From the NCBI GenBank assembly GCA_041984585.1, contig JBHIXX010000042.1, positions 1 to 21,264 of the forward strand: a DNA stretch of 21,264 nucleotides, given 5' to 3'. The notes beneath the pieces are model-generated. The model saw only the letters and a list, made by a program, of their open reading frames with translations, ran no database searches and had not been told where the DNA came from. This stretch comes from Pseudolysinimonas_A sp041984585. Lineage in GTDB: Bacteria > Actinomycetota > Actinomycetes > Actinomycetales > Microbacteriaceae. Below are positions 6,140 to 13,993 of the stretch, piece by piece; position 1 is the first letter of the stretch; each line of letters starts with the position of its first letter. The translations under genes and the position numbers were made by a program.

Positions 6140-6652
6140 TCAGCCGCTGAACGCGACCTCGGCGCCGACCCAGATCCCGTCGATCTGGGCTCCCTCGATG
6201 TGGAAGGCGACGATGGTCCCGTCGCTCGCCTGGCCGACGATCGGCGAGCCGGTGAAGTAGACGCCGTAGCCCGGGTCGGCGGCCCAGCCGGCGACGGTCG
6301 CGTCGGGCAGGTCGAAGTCCCATCCGCTCGACGAGGCGAGGATGCCGAGGTTGCCGATGGCCTCGCTCGGCGCGATGGGTCCGCAGCATTCGGTGGCGTA
6401 GAGGATGACGTCGACCGGGTCGGTGAGGTAGCCCTCGATCGCGGCGGTGTTGCCGGTGATGACGGCATCCCGCACGTTCCCGCGCCCGTCGTCGGGGAAG
6501 CCGGCGGCGGTCTCCTCGGGGGCGGGGGTGGTGGTGACGGCGGGGTCGGGCGCCGTCGCCGTGGGCGTCGGTTCGTCGTCACCGGTCGGGGTGCAGCCGG
6601 CGAGCAGCAGGGCGATGACGGCCGCGGCGGCCGGAACGGTGCGGATGCGCAT
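6140..6652 (-). CDS. Small secreted lipoprotein of unknown function
   Basis: This is a 170-residue protein. The N-terminus is a lipoprotein signal peptide (MRIRTVPAAAAVIALLLAGC) whose lipobox LAGC places the lipidated cysteine at residue 20. A Thr/Pro-rich spacer of about 25 residues follows, as is usual for surface lipoproteins. The mature domain (residues of about 48-170) contains a distinctive CC pair (ILYATECCGPIAPSEAIGNL) and a repeated Gly/Asp pattern in a predicted mixed alpha/beta fold that ends in IDGIWVGAEVAF. I recognise no catalytic motif. AGGAGG (6664-6659) lies 6 bases upstream of the ATG, so the start is secure. It is probably monocistronic and divergent from the 6844 gene; the shared 190-base intergenic region could allow co-regulation. 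Confidence 0.8.
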   Translation of the reverse strand: MRIRTVPAAAAVIALLLAGCTPTGDDEPTPTATAPDPAVTTTPAPEETAAGFPDDGRGNVRDAVITGNTAAIEGYLTDPVDVILYATECCGPIAPSEAIGNLGILASSSGWDFDLPDATVAGWAADPGYGVYFTGSPIVGQASDGTIVAFHIEGAQIDGIWVGAEVAFSG

Positions 6653-6675
6653 GGACGTCCTCCTGAGGTCGATTC

Positions 6676-6681
6676 ACCTTA
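6676..6681 (-). promoter_or_regulatory. Candidate -10 box of the lipoprotein gene
   Basis: TAAGGT on the minus strand (6681-6676) fits the TAnnnT -10 pattern and would give a leader of about 17 bases that includes AGGAGG. No convincing -35 box is seen at the right distance. Confidence 0.35.
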
Positions 6682-6748
6682 GCGATCCGGGGCCGCCCGA
6701 CGACGCACCGAACCGGTCGATCGGGGCCGTCCCGCGCTCGTCGGGCCG

Positions 6749-6778
6749 TTGACGGGCCCGCGCGGACCTCGCTAGCGT
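6749..6778 (+). promoter_or_regulatory. Promoter of the 6844 gene
   Basis: TTGACG (6749-6754) and TAGCGT (6773-6778) are separated by 18 bases. The -35 match is five of six. Transcription would start near 6785, leaving a leader of about 60 bases with an AGGGAG ribosome-binding site at 6831-6836. Confidence 0.6.
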
Positions 6779-6843
6779 GGGCGGCCATCCGGACCCGTCG
6801 CGTGCCGGTGGTCGGCGCGCCCGACGATGCAGGGAGCCCGCCC

Positions 6844-8583
6844 ATGCCGGTCGACCCGAACGCCCCCGTCCCGAGCGACGCTCCGATCTACGCGGAACCG
6901 CCCGACCTGCAGGTGTCCCGCGAGGGTCACACGGTCAGCCCGCGGCATCCGAAGGAGAAGATCTGGACCTCGGATGCCGTGCAGGCCGACGAGGCGGGCG
7001 ACGAGGTGTTCCGCTGGGCGTACTTCAACCGGTTCGAGGTCGACACCCCCGAGGTGGAGCACACCGAGTGGCGTCCCGCGCAGGGGGCGACGCCGCGCTT
7101 CCGCACCGTGCCGGTGGGCAACGGCATGTGCCAGCAGGAGCAGGCGGGCGTCGAGGAGGAGTACACCTTCAAGTTCGCGCTGCTGAAGCAGTACTACGAG
7201 CAGTGGGTCACCGACACCGCCCTGAAGGAGTACTACGACACCCTGCTCGGGGTCGACGCCGCGATCGCGGGTGGCGGGCTCGGGGTGGCGGGGCTGTTCG
7301 GCGACCTCGCCTACGGCTCTGTCGCGGCCGGCATCGAGGCCGGCACGATCACGACGACGACCGGCACGATGGCCGGGGCGGGCGCCGCGGGCACGCTCGG
7401 GGTCGCCGGGGGAACGCTCGCGGTCGGCGCGTCGTTCACCACCGCGTTCCTCGGCACCACCGCGATGATGAGCAAGATCGTGAAGGACACCGACATCCGC
7501 TCGAGCGGCTGGGCGGTGATGGGCAAGTGGAAGTACGACGAGGCCGCGACGGGAAAGACCCGCACCACCTGGACGAAGATCGGTGAGCCGTTCCCGTGCC
7601 CGCAGGGGGCGGCGGGGACCGAGAACCGGGTCGGTGGTGACGCGCCGACGGAGCCGCGCACCGCGCCGCGCCCGTCGGAGGCGGACTCGCCGATGCGCAC
7701 CTGGCTGCGCTACTGGTGGGTGCTGCTGCTCGTGCTGCTGGTGGTCGTCGCGCTGATCGCCGTGATCGCCGTCGTGCTGCCCCGGCTGGCGGGCGGCACG
7801 GGGGAGTCGGCGGCGCCGACCGCGACCGAGTACTCCGCGTCGGCGAGCTGCGCCTCGGCGACCCACTCGCCGCATCCGCTGTTCCCCGGGAGTCCGTCAT
7901 GGTGGCTGCTGGTGATCGCCGCGGCGGCGCAGAACGGCGCGCTGCAGGCGGGGACGACGTTCGAGGCGGCGACACCCGGGGCCGACGTGCCGTCGGTGTC
8001 GGGCGTGGTGTCGCCGGAGGGCGCCATGGTCGCCGCCGTGCCGATCTCGAGCTACGGCGACTACGCCGCCGGCGACATCCTGCTGACCGCCCCGGACGGC
8101 ACGGTGGCGACGATCCCGTCGGGTTCGTTGGCCATCGCCGTCGACGCCGACGAGCAGTCGCTGGCCTGCACCGGCGACGCCGACGCCCAGGGGATGCTGC
8201 GCGACGCGGTGGCGTCGGTTCCGCTCGGTGCGGATGCAGGCTCGGCCTTCGCGGCCGACTACCTCGGCTGGCACGACGCGGGCGACACGGGCGCGCTGCT
8301 GGCGTCGCTGCATCCGGCGGTTCTCGCCCGCTACGGGGAGGACCAGTGCCGCGCCTACCTGGACGACGTCGTCGGCACGGTGACGGAACTCGAGGTCGTG
8401 GGTCAGACCGCCGAGCCGTGGGACTACCCGCTCGACGGGATGACCGCGCAGATCCTCGATTCGACGACGCTGCAGATCGACGCGACCCTCGGTGGCGAAC
8501 GGGTGGAGGCGGTGCCGTTCCACATCGCCCCGTACGACGGGACGACGCGCTGGTTCACCGACTGCGGCGACCCGGTCGCCTGA
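6844..8583 (+). CDS. Membrane protein with Gly-rich segment and extracellular NTF2-like domain
   Basis: This 579-residue protein is not one I can name. The ATG at 6844 is preferred over a GTG at 6802 because AGGGAG lies 7 bases before it. Four parts can be seen. Residues 1-135 are polar, with WAYFNRFEVDTPEVEHTEW and a helical ALLKQYYEQWVTD stretch. Residues of about 136-211 are a long Gly/Ala/Thr-rich hydrophobic run with glycine-zipper-like spacing (AIAGGGLGVAGLFGDLAYGS). Residues of about 288-313 form a strong TM helix (WWVLLLVLLVVVALIAVIAV). Residues of about 330-579 are extracellular if the N-terminus is inside. They hold several Cys residues and a C-terminal module (DYLGWHDAGDTGALLASLHP, ARYGEDQCRAYL, RWFTDCGDP) that looks NTF2-like. 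The glycine-rich part could insert in or associate with membranes. Function is unknown; no enzyme or toxin motif is evident. It is transcribed alone and convergent with the serine hydrolase gene. Confidence 0.8.
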   Translation: MPVDPNAPVPSDAPIYAEPPDLQVSREGHTVSPRHPKEKIWTSDAVQADEAGDEVFRWAYFNRFEVDTPEVEHTEWRPAQGATPRFRTVPVGNGMCQQEQAGVEEEYTFKFALLKQYYEQWVTDTALKEYYDTLLGVDAAIAGGGLGVAGLFGDLAYGSVAAGIEAGTITTTTGTMAGAGAAGTLGVAGGTLAVGASFTTAFLGTTAMMSKIVKDTDIRSSGWAVMGKWKYDEAATGKTRTTWTKIGEPFPCPQGAAGTENRVGGDAPTEPRTAPRPSEADSPMRTWLRYWWVLLLVLLVVVALIAVIAVVLPRLAGGTGESAAPTATEYSASASCASATHSPHPLFPGSPSWWLLVIAAAAQNGALQAGTTFEAATPGADVPSVSGVVSPEGAMVAAVPISSYGDYAAGDILLTAPDGTVATIPSGSLAIAVDADEQSLACTGDADAQGMLRDAVASVPLGADAGSAFAADYLGWHDAGDTGALLASLHPAVLARYGEDQCRAYLDDVVGTVTELEVVGQTAEPWDYPLDGMTAQILDSTTLQIDATLGGERVEAVPFHIAPYDGTTRWFTDCGDPVA

Positions 8584-8588
8584 CCGGG

Positions 8589-8604
8589 CCGCCGCAGTCG
8601 GCGG
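8589..8604. terminator. Short hairpin between convergent genes
   Basis: CCGCCG (8589-8594) and CGGCGG (8599-8604) pair perfectly around a CAGT loop. This occupies the 33-base gap between two convergent stop codons, so it may end both transcripts. No T-tract is present. Confidence 0.4.
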
Positions 8605-8616
8605 ACGACCTGCGGC

Positions 8617-10122
8617 TCAGGTCGCGTCGGCCGGTCGCGGAGCGCCCGCCTTGCGCCGCCCGGTGAGCGCGACGACCAACCGGAATCCCGACCAGAGCAG
8701 TCCGGTGACGGCGGCCGCCACGACGAGCAGGGCGACGTCGGGTTGGAACTGCGACACCGTCGAAAGCGGCGCACCGAACATCAGCGGCATGAGCCCGAGG
8801 AACACCCAGGCGGCGACCGCGGTGGTGAGCACGGGGAACAGCAGGCTGAACCATCCGGAGAACCCGGCGTCGCGCTTGGCGCGCAGACGGTCGCGTCGCA
8901 GCCACGCCCAGACGCCCGCGAGCAGGTAGGTGATCGGCAGCAGGAGGAGTCCGATGTAGAGCAGCTTCTGCGACCAGCGCGCCCCCTCACCGGCGTAGTC
9001 GAGGCCGAGCGCCGCAGCGGTGACAGCGACGCGCAGCTGGGTCGTCTCGCCGAAGCCGATGCCGCTGCCCGCGTTGACGAGCACGACGACGCCGGCGCCC
9101 GCGGCCGGGTCCATCGTCGCGAGCGTCTCGATGCCCGGTGACGCGCCGGAGTGCCAGGCCGTGCCGTCCGTCTCGTCGAGGTACCAGCCGAGTGCGTACC
9201 ACGGCACGTCCGGGTTGGCGGGGCTCAGCAGCTGCGCCTTGCCCGCGGCGCTCAGCACGTCGTCCTCGCCGTTCATCAGCACGCCGAGGTAGAGCGCGAC
9301 GTCGTGGGCGCTGGCGATCACGCCGCCCTGCGGGGCGGTGACCAGGTCGGGCGCGCCCTCGTCGACGGGGAGCCGGGTCGCGAACCACGGCAGGTGGCCG
9401 ACCGCGGCGCCGGCGGCCTCGGCACCGCCTGCGACGGTGCTGTCGGTCATCCCGATCGGATCGAGCACGTTCTGCTGCAGGTAGGTCGCGTAGGGCTGCC
9501 CGCCGACCGTCTCGATCAGGCGGCCGAGCACCTGGTAGTTCGTGTTGGAGTACTCCCAGTGCGTGCCCGGCGGGTTCGCCGGCGTGAGCATCGCCACGGC
9601 GTCGACGGCCCGGGCGAGGTCGTCCGCCGCGCCCGTCGGGTCGCCGTGCACCTCGTTGCCCTGCAGCGTCGAGTACCCGCTGGTGTGGCCGAGCAGCTGG
9701 CGGACGGTGATCGCGCTGCCGGGCCCGCCGTCGAAGGCGGGGATGTAGGTGCCGATCGTCGCGTCGAGGTCGACCTCGCCCGCCTCGACGAGCTGCATGA
9801 CGGCGAGCGCGGTGAAGCTCTTCGAGATCGACCCGATCAGGAAGGGGGTGTCGGCGGTGACCGGCGCCTCCTCGCCGAGTCGGAGCACACCGCGCGCTCC
9901 GGTCTCGACGACCTGCCCGTCACGCACGACCGCGTAGGAGACGCCGGGGGCGCCCGACGCGCCGAACTCTCGGTCGACGGCGTCGTCGATCGCGTCGGCC
10001 GCGACGCTGGGGGCGGCGGGGACGGCCGGGCCTGCGACCACGGCGGTGGTGGGGATGGCGGTGGCGGGGGCCGCGGCGAGGGGAAGCAGGGCGAGCGCGG
10101 CGGCGAGGGTGGCGGGGGACAT
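8617..10122 (-). CDS. Secreted class-C beta-lactamase-fold serine hydrolase, membrane-anchored
   Basis: This 501-residue protein begins with a Sec signal peptide (residues 1 to about 22). Its domain is of the beta-lactamase/AmpC/DD-peptidase (Pfam Beta-lactamase) type. SISK at 98-101 supplies the nucleophilic Ser98 and Lys101. YSN at 191-193 is the YxN motif, and HSG at 324-326 takes the place of the KTG box. All three are intact, so it should be active. Such enzymes may be D-aminopeptidases, carboxypeptidases, esterases or peptidoglycan-editing proteins; true beta-lactamase activity is less likely. After the domain come three predicted TM helices (about 387-407, 423-447, 462-485), which anchor the catalytic domain on the outer face. 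The ATG at 10122 is chosen because GAGGAA lies 5 bases upstream and the signal peptide starts there; an in-frame extension to 10155 has no such support. Confidence 0.9.
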   Translation of the reverse strand: MSPATLAAALALLPLAAAPATAIPTTAVVAGPAVPAAPSVAADAIDDAVDREFGASGAPGVSYAVVRDGQVVETGARGVLRLGEEAPVTADTPFLIGSISKSFTALAVMQLVEAGEVDLDATIGTYIPAFDGGPGSAITVRQLLGHTSGYSTLQGNEVHGDPTGAADDLARAVDAVAMLTPANPPGTHWEYSNTNYQVLGRLIETVGGQPYATYLQQNVLDPIGMTDSTVAGGAEAAGAAVGHLPWFATRLPVDEGAPDLVTAPQGGVIASAHDVALYLGVLMNGEDDVLSAAGKAQLLSPANPDVPWYALGWYLDETDGTAWHSGASPGIETLATMDPAAGAGVVVLVNAGSGIGFGETTQLRVAVTAAALGLDYAGEGARWSQKLLYIGLLLLPITYLLAGVWAWLRRDRLRAKRDAGFSGWFSLLFPVLTTAVAAWVFLGLMPLMFGAPLSTVSQFQPDVALLVVAAAVTGLLWSGFRLVVALTGRRKAGAPRPADAT

Positions 10123-10162
10123 GGCTCTTCCTCGGGTCGGGGGCAACCCGCCCACCGTAGTG

Positions 10163-10173
10163 GTACTTAGTAC
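10163..10173. promoter_or_regulatory. Palindromic candidate operator before the serine hydrolase
   Basis: GTACTTAGTAC is an 11-base perfect odd palindrome (GTACT-T-AGTAC), embedded in a locally AT-rich spot and 41 bases upstream of the serine-hydrolase ATG. A dimeric repressor of the GntR, PadR or TetR type could bind here. No matching regulator gene is adjacent, other than the LacI further away. Confidence 0.35.
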
Positions 10174-10205
10174 GACGCCACAACCCCGGGCTCGAGGCTG
10201 CGGGA

Positions 10206-10224
10206 AACGCGCCGCCGGCGCGTT
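10206..10224. other. 9-base-arm inverted repeat in the divergent intergenic region
   Basis: AACGCGCCG and CGGCGCGTT form a perfect inverted repeat around one central C, five bases upstream of the transporter -35 box. As RNA it would be a hairpin; as DNA it could be a protein site. It lies between divergent genes, so a terminator role is unlikely unless for antisense transcripts. Confidence 0.35.
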
Positions 10225-10229
10225 CCGGC

Positions 10230-10258
10230 TTGACGAAGGCGACGCCGCGGCCTATCGT
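10230..10258 (+). promoter_or_regulatory. Promoter of the rhamnose-type ABC operon
   Basis: TTGACG (10230-10235), a 17-base spacer and TATCGT (10253-10258) make a near-ideal housekeeping promoter. Transcription would begin near 10265, inside the first operator, leaving a leader of about 115 bases before the ATG at 10380. Confidence 0.65.
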
Positions 10259-10285
10259 TGCTGAACGATCCGCTGAAACGATTCA
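10254..10285. promoter_or_regulatory. Tandem LacI-type operators over the transcription start
   Basis: Two palindromes are adjacent. ATCGTT-GCTG-AACGAT (10254-10269) has perfect 6-base arms and overlaps the -10 box. TGAAACGATTCA (10274-10285) has a central CG and matches its reverse complement at 10 of 12 bases, the classic form of LacI-family half sites. Both share the element GCTGA(A)ACGAT. Their placement would block RNA polymerase. The LacI-family gene at 15135-16151, the last gene of the same cluster, is the natural candidate for binding. Confidence 0.5.
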
Positions 10286-10379
10286 CAGTCGAGTTCAGTT
10301 CACCGGGTCTCCAGACTCTCGTCGGCGAGACCGGATCGAACCCCCCAGCACCGCAGCATCCGATTCGCGAGGTAGGACG

Positions 10380-11903
10380 ATGACGTCGAGCAGCACCCCG
10401 GGCAGCGCCATGCCGGTGCTCGAACTCTCCCGGATCGCCAAGGCGTTCGGCGCGGTGATCGCGCTCACCAACGGCACGCTCGCCCTGCGCGGCGGCTCCA
10501 TCCACGCCCTCGTCGGCGAGAACGGCGCCGGCAAGTCGACGCTCGTCAAGATCATGGCCGGGCTCTACCAGCGCGACGCGGGCGAGTTCCGGCTCGAGGG
10601 GGAGTCGGTCGACTTCCGCTCCACCGCCGAGGCGAAGGCGGCCGGCATCGCGGTGATCTACCAGGAGCCGACGCTCTTCCCCGACCTCTCGGTGACCGAG
10701 AACATCTTCATGGGCCGCCAGCCCACGCGGGCGCTCGGCATGATCGACCGCGGCGCGATGCGGTCCGAGGCGCTCGCCCTGTTCGAGCGGCTCGGCGTGC
10801 GCATGGACCCCGACCGCCCCACCCTGGGTCTGTCGATCGCGGACCAGCAGCTGATCGAGATCGCGAAGGCCATCTCGCTCGACGCGAAGGTGCTCATCAT
10901 GGACGAGCCGACGGCCGCGCTGTCGGGCGTCGAGGTCGAGCGCCTGTTCGCGGTCGCTCGCAGCCTGCGGGATGAAGGGCGCGCCATCCTCTTCATCTCG
11001 CACCGCTTCGAGGAGGTCTTCGACCTCTGCGACACCGTCACCGTCATGCGCGACGGGGCGTACATCGCGACCAACCCGATCGCCGACACCACGGTCGACG
11101 AGATCGTGCGGCAGATGGTCGGACGCGACGTCACCACCCTCTTCCCCAAGGAGGAGGCCGAGATCGGCGACGAGGTGCTCGTCGTCGAAGGGCTCACCCA
11201 GCCGGGCGTCTTCCACGACGTGTCGTTCTCGGTGCGCTCCGGTGAGATCGTCGCGCTCGCCGGACTCGTCGGCGCCGGCCGCAGCGAGATCGCGCGGGCC
11301 GTCTTCGGCGTCGACCCCTACCAGTCGGGCACCGTCACGGTCGGCGGCGAGCCGCTCGCCAAGCGCAACCCGAGCAAGGCGATGGCCGCGGGCATCGCCC
11401 TCGTGCCCGAGGACCGCCGCCAGCAGGGGCTCGTCATCGGCTCGAGCGTCGCGCGCAACGCGACCCTCGCCATCCGCCGCGCCCTCGCCAAGCTGGGCTT
11501 CCTCACCAGCGGCGCCGAGAACGCCGCCGCCCAGATCTGGGCGAGCCGGCTCGAGGTGAAGACGTCGGCCCTCGACACCGAGGTCGGCACCCTCTCCGGC
11601 GGCAACCAGCAGAAGGTCGTGCTGGCCAAGTGGCTCGCCTCCGACCCGCGCATCCTGTTCGTCGATGAGCCCACGCGCGGCATCGACGTCGGCACCAAGG
11701 CCGAGGTGCACCGTCTGCTCTCCCAGCTCGCCGGTCGCGGCATGGCGATCGTGATGATCTCGTCCGAACTCCCGGAGGTCCTCGGCATGGCCGACCGCGT
11801 CCTCGTCGTGCGCGAGGGGCGGATCACCGCCGACATCCCGCGCACCGACGCCACCGCCGAGAACGTGATGTTCGCGGCCACCCACGCGGGGGAGGCCGCC
11901 TGA
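10380..11903 (+). CDS. rhaT: Sugar ABC transporter ATPase, RhaT-like (two NBDs)
   Basis: This 507-residue cytoplasmic protein has two fused nucleotide-binding domains, as in CUT2-family sugar importers (RbsA, LsrA, RhaT). NBD1 has Walker A GENGAGKST (residues 46-54) and Walker B LIMDEPTAAL. The stretch YQEPTLFPDLSVTENIFMG is typical of the RhaT/LsrA branch. NBD2 has the signature LSGGNQQK and Walker B ILFVDEPTRGID, but a degenerate Walker A (GLVGAGRSE), which is normal for this family. The ATG at 10380 follows GAGGTAGG by about 7 bases; an in-frame extension to 10230 is rejected because it crosses the promoter. It powers uptake through the two permeases that follow; its stop overlaps the next start (TGATG). 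The gene symbol rests on resemblance and on the cluster; an autoinducer-2 (Lsr) or other sugar importer is the alternative. Confidence 0.85.
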   Translation: MTSSSTPGSAMPVLELSRIAKAFGAVIALTNGTLALRGGSIHALVGENGAGKSTLVKIMAGLYQRDAGEFRLEGESVDFRSTAEAKAAGIAVIYQEPTLFPDLSVTENIFMGRQPTRALGMIDRGAMRSEALALFERLGVRMDPDRPTLGLSIADQQLIEIAKAISLDAKVLIMDEPTAALSGVEVERLFAVARSLRDEGRAILFISHRFEEVFDLCDTVTVMRDGAYIATNPIADTTVDEIVRQMVGRDVTTLFPKEEAEIGDEVLVVEGLTQPGVFHDVSFSVRSGEIVALAGLVGAGRSEIARAVFGVDPYQSGTVTVGGEPLAKRNPSKAMAAGIALVPEDRRQQGLVIGSSVARNATLAIRRALAKLGFLTSGAENAAAQIWASRLEVKTSALDTEVGTLSGGNQQKVVLAKWLASDPRILFVDEPTRGIDVGTKAEVHRLLSQLAGRGMAIVMISSELPEVLGMADRVLVVREGRITADIPRTDATAENVMFAATHAGEAA

Positions 11904-12892
11904 TGTCGCGCGTGACCGGCCTGCTCAAGGCGCGCGAGTTCGGCATCCTGCTCGCTCTCGTGCTCGTCGTCGTGGTGACGACCTTCCGCAACCCGAACTT
12001 CGTGTTCTCGGGCGACGGTTTCCGCGACCTGCTGCTGACGCCGTCGATCCTGATGCTCGTCGCCGTCGGGCAGGCGATCGTGATCATCACCCGCAACGTC
12101 GACCTGTCGGTCGGCTCGATCCTCGGGCTCTCGGCCTACATGACCGGTCGGGTGTTCATCGACCTCGCCTGGCTGCCGTGGCCGACCGTGTTCCTCATCG
12201 GCATCCTGTTCGGCGCCCTGCTCGGCCTCATCAACGGTGCGCTCGTCGCCTTCGCGAAGGTGCCGGCCCTGGTGATCACGCTGGGCACGATGTACGCCTA
12301 CCGCGGCATCAACGTGCTCTGGACCGGTAGCGACCGCATCAACTCGTCCGACATGCCGCGCGAGTTCCTCGCCCTCGGCACCTCGTCGCTGGGGCCCATC
12401 CCCGTGCTGACGATCATCGCCGTCGTGGTGCTCGTCGCCGCCGGCTGGTACCTCTACACGCAGCGCGGCGGCCGCGAGCTCTACGCGATCGGCTCCGACC
12501 CCGACGCCGCCCACCTGTACGGCCTCAAGACCACGCAGCGCGTGCTCGCCGCGTTCATCCTCTCCGGCGCCCTGGCCGGACTCGCCGGCGTGCTCTACGC
12601 GGCGCGCTACGGCACCGTCAACTCGCAGGCCGGTTTCGGGTGGGAGCTGGATGCGGTCGGCGCGGCGGTCATCGGCGGCGTGGCGATCTTCGGCGGATCG
12701 GGCACCGTGTGGGGCGCCGCGATCGGGGCGTACCTGCTGCTGACCATCAACCGGGCCCTGCCCGTGCTGGGCGTGCCCGACTTCTGGCAGCGCGCCGTCG
12801 TCGGTGTGCTGATCCTCGGGGCGATCGTGCTCGACCGTCTGCTGGCGCTGCGACAAAGCCGCCGACTCGTGGAGGCGAGGGACCATGACTGA
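11903..12892 (+). CDS. rhaP: Sugar ABC transporter permease, RhaP-like
   Basis: This is a 329-residue integral membrane protein of the BPD_transp_2 (CUT2) permease type, with about 8-10 predicted TM helices. The family signature ITRNVDLSVGSILGLSAYM lies near residues 68-86. The ATPase-contacting loop and GVLYAARYGTVNSQAGFGWE segment are followed by VGAAVIGGVAIFGGSGTVWG, as is typical of such permeases. The ATG shares one base with the ATPase stop, and the end overlaps the second permease by 8 bases, so translation is coupled. Having two different permease genes, rather than one forming a homodimer, is characteristic of the rhamnose (RhaPQ) and Lsr (LsrCD) systems. Confidence 0.85.
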   Translation: MSRVTGLLKAREFGILLALVLVVVVTTFRNPNFVFSGDGFRDLLLTPSILMLVAVGQAIVIITRNVDLSVGSILGLSAYMTGRVFIDLAWLPWPTVFLIGILFGALLGLINGALVAFAKVPALVITLGTMYAYRGINVLWTGSDRINSSDMPREFLALGTSSLGPIPVLTIIAVVVLVAAGWYLYTQRGGRELYAIGSDPDAAHLYGLKTTQRVLAAFILSGALAGLAGVLYAARYGTVNSQAGFGWELDAVGAAVIGGVAIFGGSGTVWGAAIGAYLLLTINRALPVLGVPDFWQRAVVGVLILGAIVLDRLLALRQSRRLVEARDHD

Positions 12893-13943
12893 CACCACGC
12901 TGACCGCGACGCCGGAGAAGCCGGCGTACCGCGACTACGGCCACGCCTGGTGGCGCCGGGTGTTCCTCACCCGCGAGTTCGCGATGATCGCCGCGCTGCT
13001 CCTGGTCTACCTGGTGGCCGCGCTGACGGTGCGCAACTTCGCGGCGCCGATCACGATCACCTACCTGTTCCTCGACATGGCGGCGATCCTGATGATCGCG
13101 CTGCCGATGACCTTCGTGATCGTGACCGGCGAGATCGACCTGTCGGTCGCCAGCGTCGTTGGCCTCTCCAGCGTCGTCACCGGCGTCCTGGTGCAGGCGG
13201 GCGCGCCGTTCCCGATCGCGGGCCTGCTCGCGATCGTCGTCGGCGCCGTCGCGGGGGCCGTGAACGGGTTCTTCGTCACCGTCGTCGGGCTGCCGTCGCT
13301 GGCGGTCACGATCGGCACGCTCGCGCTGTTCCGCGGGCTCGCGGTCGGACTGCTCGGCACGACGGCGATCACCGACTTCCCCGAGTTCTGGACCGACCTG
13401 GCGACCTCCCGCATCCCGGGCACCCCGATCCCGAGCGTCGTGATCCTGCTGGCCGTGCTGGCGATCGCCTTCGCGGTGGTGCTGCACTTCACCCCGTTCG
13501 GCCGCGGCCTGTTCGCGATCGGGCTCGGGTCGGAGGCGGCGCGCTTCTCGGGCATCAACGTCGAGCGCACCAAGTTCATCGCCTTCGTCCTCGCCGGCGC
13601 CGTGTCGGCGCTGGCCGGCATCTACTACACGCTGCGCTTCGGCAGCGCCCGCGGCGACAACGCGACCGGCCTCGAGCTGAGCGTCATCGCGGCGGTGCTG
13701 CTCGGCGGCGTCTCGATCTTCGGCGGACGCGGCGCCTTGCACGGCGTCATCGCCGGCGTGCTGCTCATCGGCGTCCTGGCGAGCGCGCTGCGTCTCGCCG
13801 GCGTGACGAGCGACGTCATCAACATCATCACGGGCGTGCTGCTCATCGCCTCCGTGGTGGCCACCAGCGTCCTGGCCCGGTACCGCCGACGGCGGACCGG
13901 ACCAGGAGCCAAGAAGGGATCCTCGGCGGCTAGCGACGACTGA
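12885..13943 (+). CDS. rhaQ: Sugar ABC transporter permease, RhaQ-like
   Basis: This 352-residue membrane protein is the second BPD_transp_2 permease. The signature VTGEIDLSVASVVGLSSVV lies near residues 81-99, and LGGVSIFGGRGALHGVIAG is near residues 270-290. It has a longer N-terminus than its partner, with an HAWWRRVFLTREF segment preceding TM1, as RhaQ/LsrD-type permeases often do. The basic, Ser-rich C-terminal tail is cytoplasmic. It probably forms a heterodimeric channel with the upstream permease. The start overlaps the previous stop by 8 bases; the binding-protein gene follows after 50 bases, suggesting its own translation signal and higher expression. Confidence 0.85.
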   Translation: MTDTTLTATPEKPAYRDYGHAWWRRVFLTREFAMIAALLLVYLVAALTVRNFAAPITITYLFLDMAAILMIALPMTFVIVTGEIDLSVASVVGLSSVVTGVLVQAGAPFPIAGLLAIVVGAVAGAVNGFFVTVVGLPSLAVTIGTLALFRGLAVGLLGTTAITDFPEFWTDLATSRIPGTPIPSVVILLAVLAIAFAVVLHFTPFGRGLFAIGLGSEAARFSGINVERTKFIAFVLAGAVSALAGIYYTLRFGSARGDNATGLELSVIAAVLLGGVSIFGGRGALHGVIAGVLLIGVLASALRLAGVTSDVINIITGVLLIASVVATSVLARYRRRRTGPGAKKGSSAASDD

Positions 13944-13993
13944 GGCCCTCCACCGTCGATGCAATCACATCGGCACCACTCGAAAGGGAAACA

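Noticed and set aside
6844..8583. A pore-forming toxin identity for the glycine-rich protein
   Set aside because: Glycine-rich runs alone are not diagnostic, and no secretion signal or known toxin motif is present.
10167..11885. A 572-codon minus-strand frame opposite the transporter ATPase
   Set aside because: It is rich in Arg, Asp, Gly and His with no domain, and the plus strand encodes a clear ABC ATPase with all motifs.
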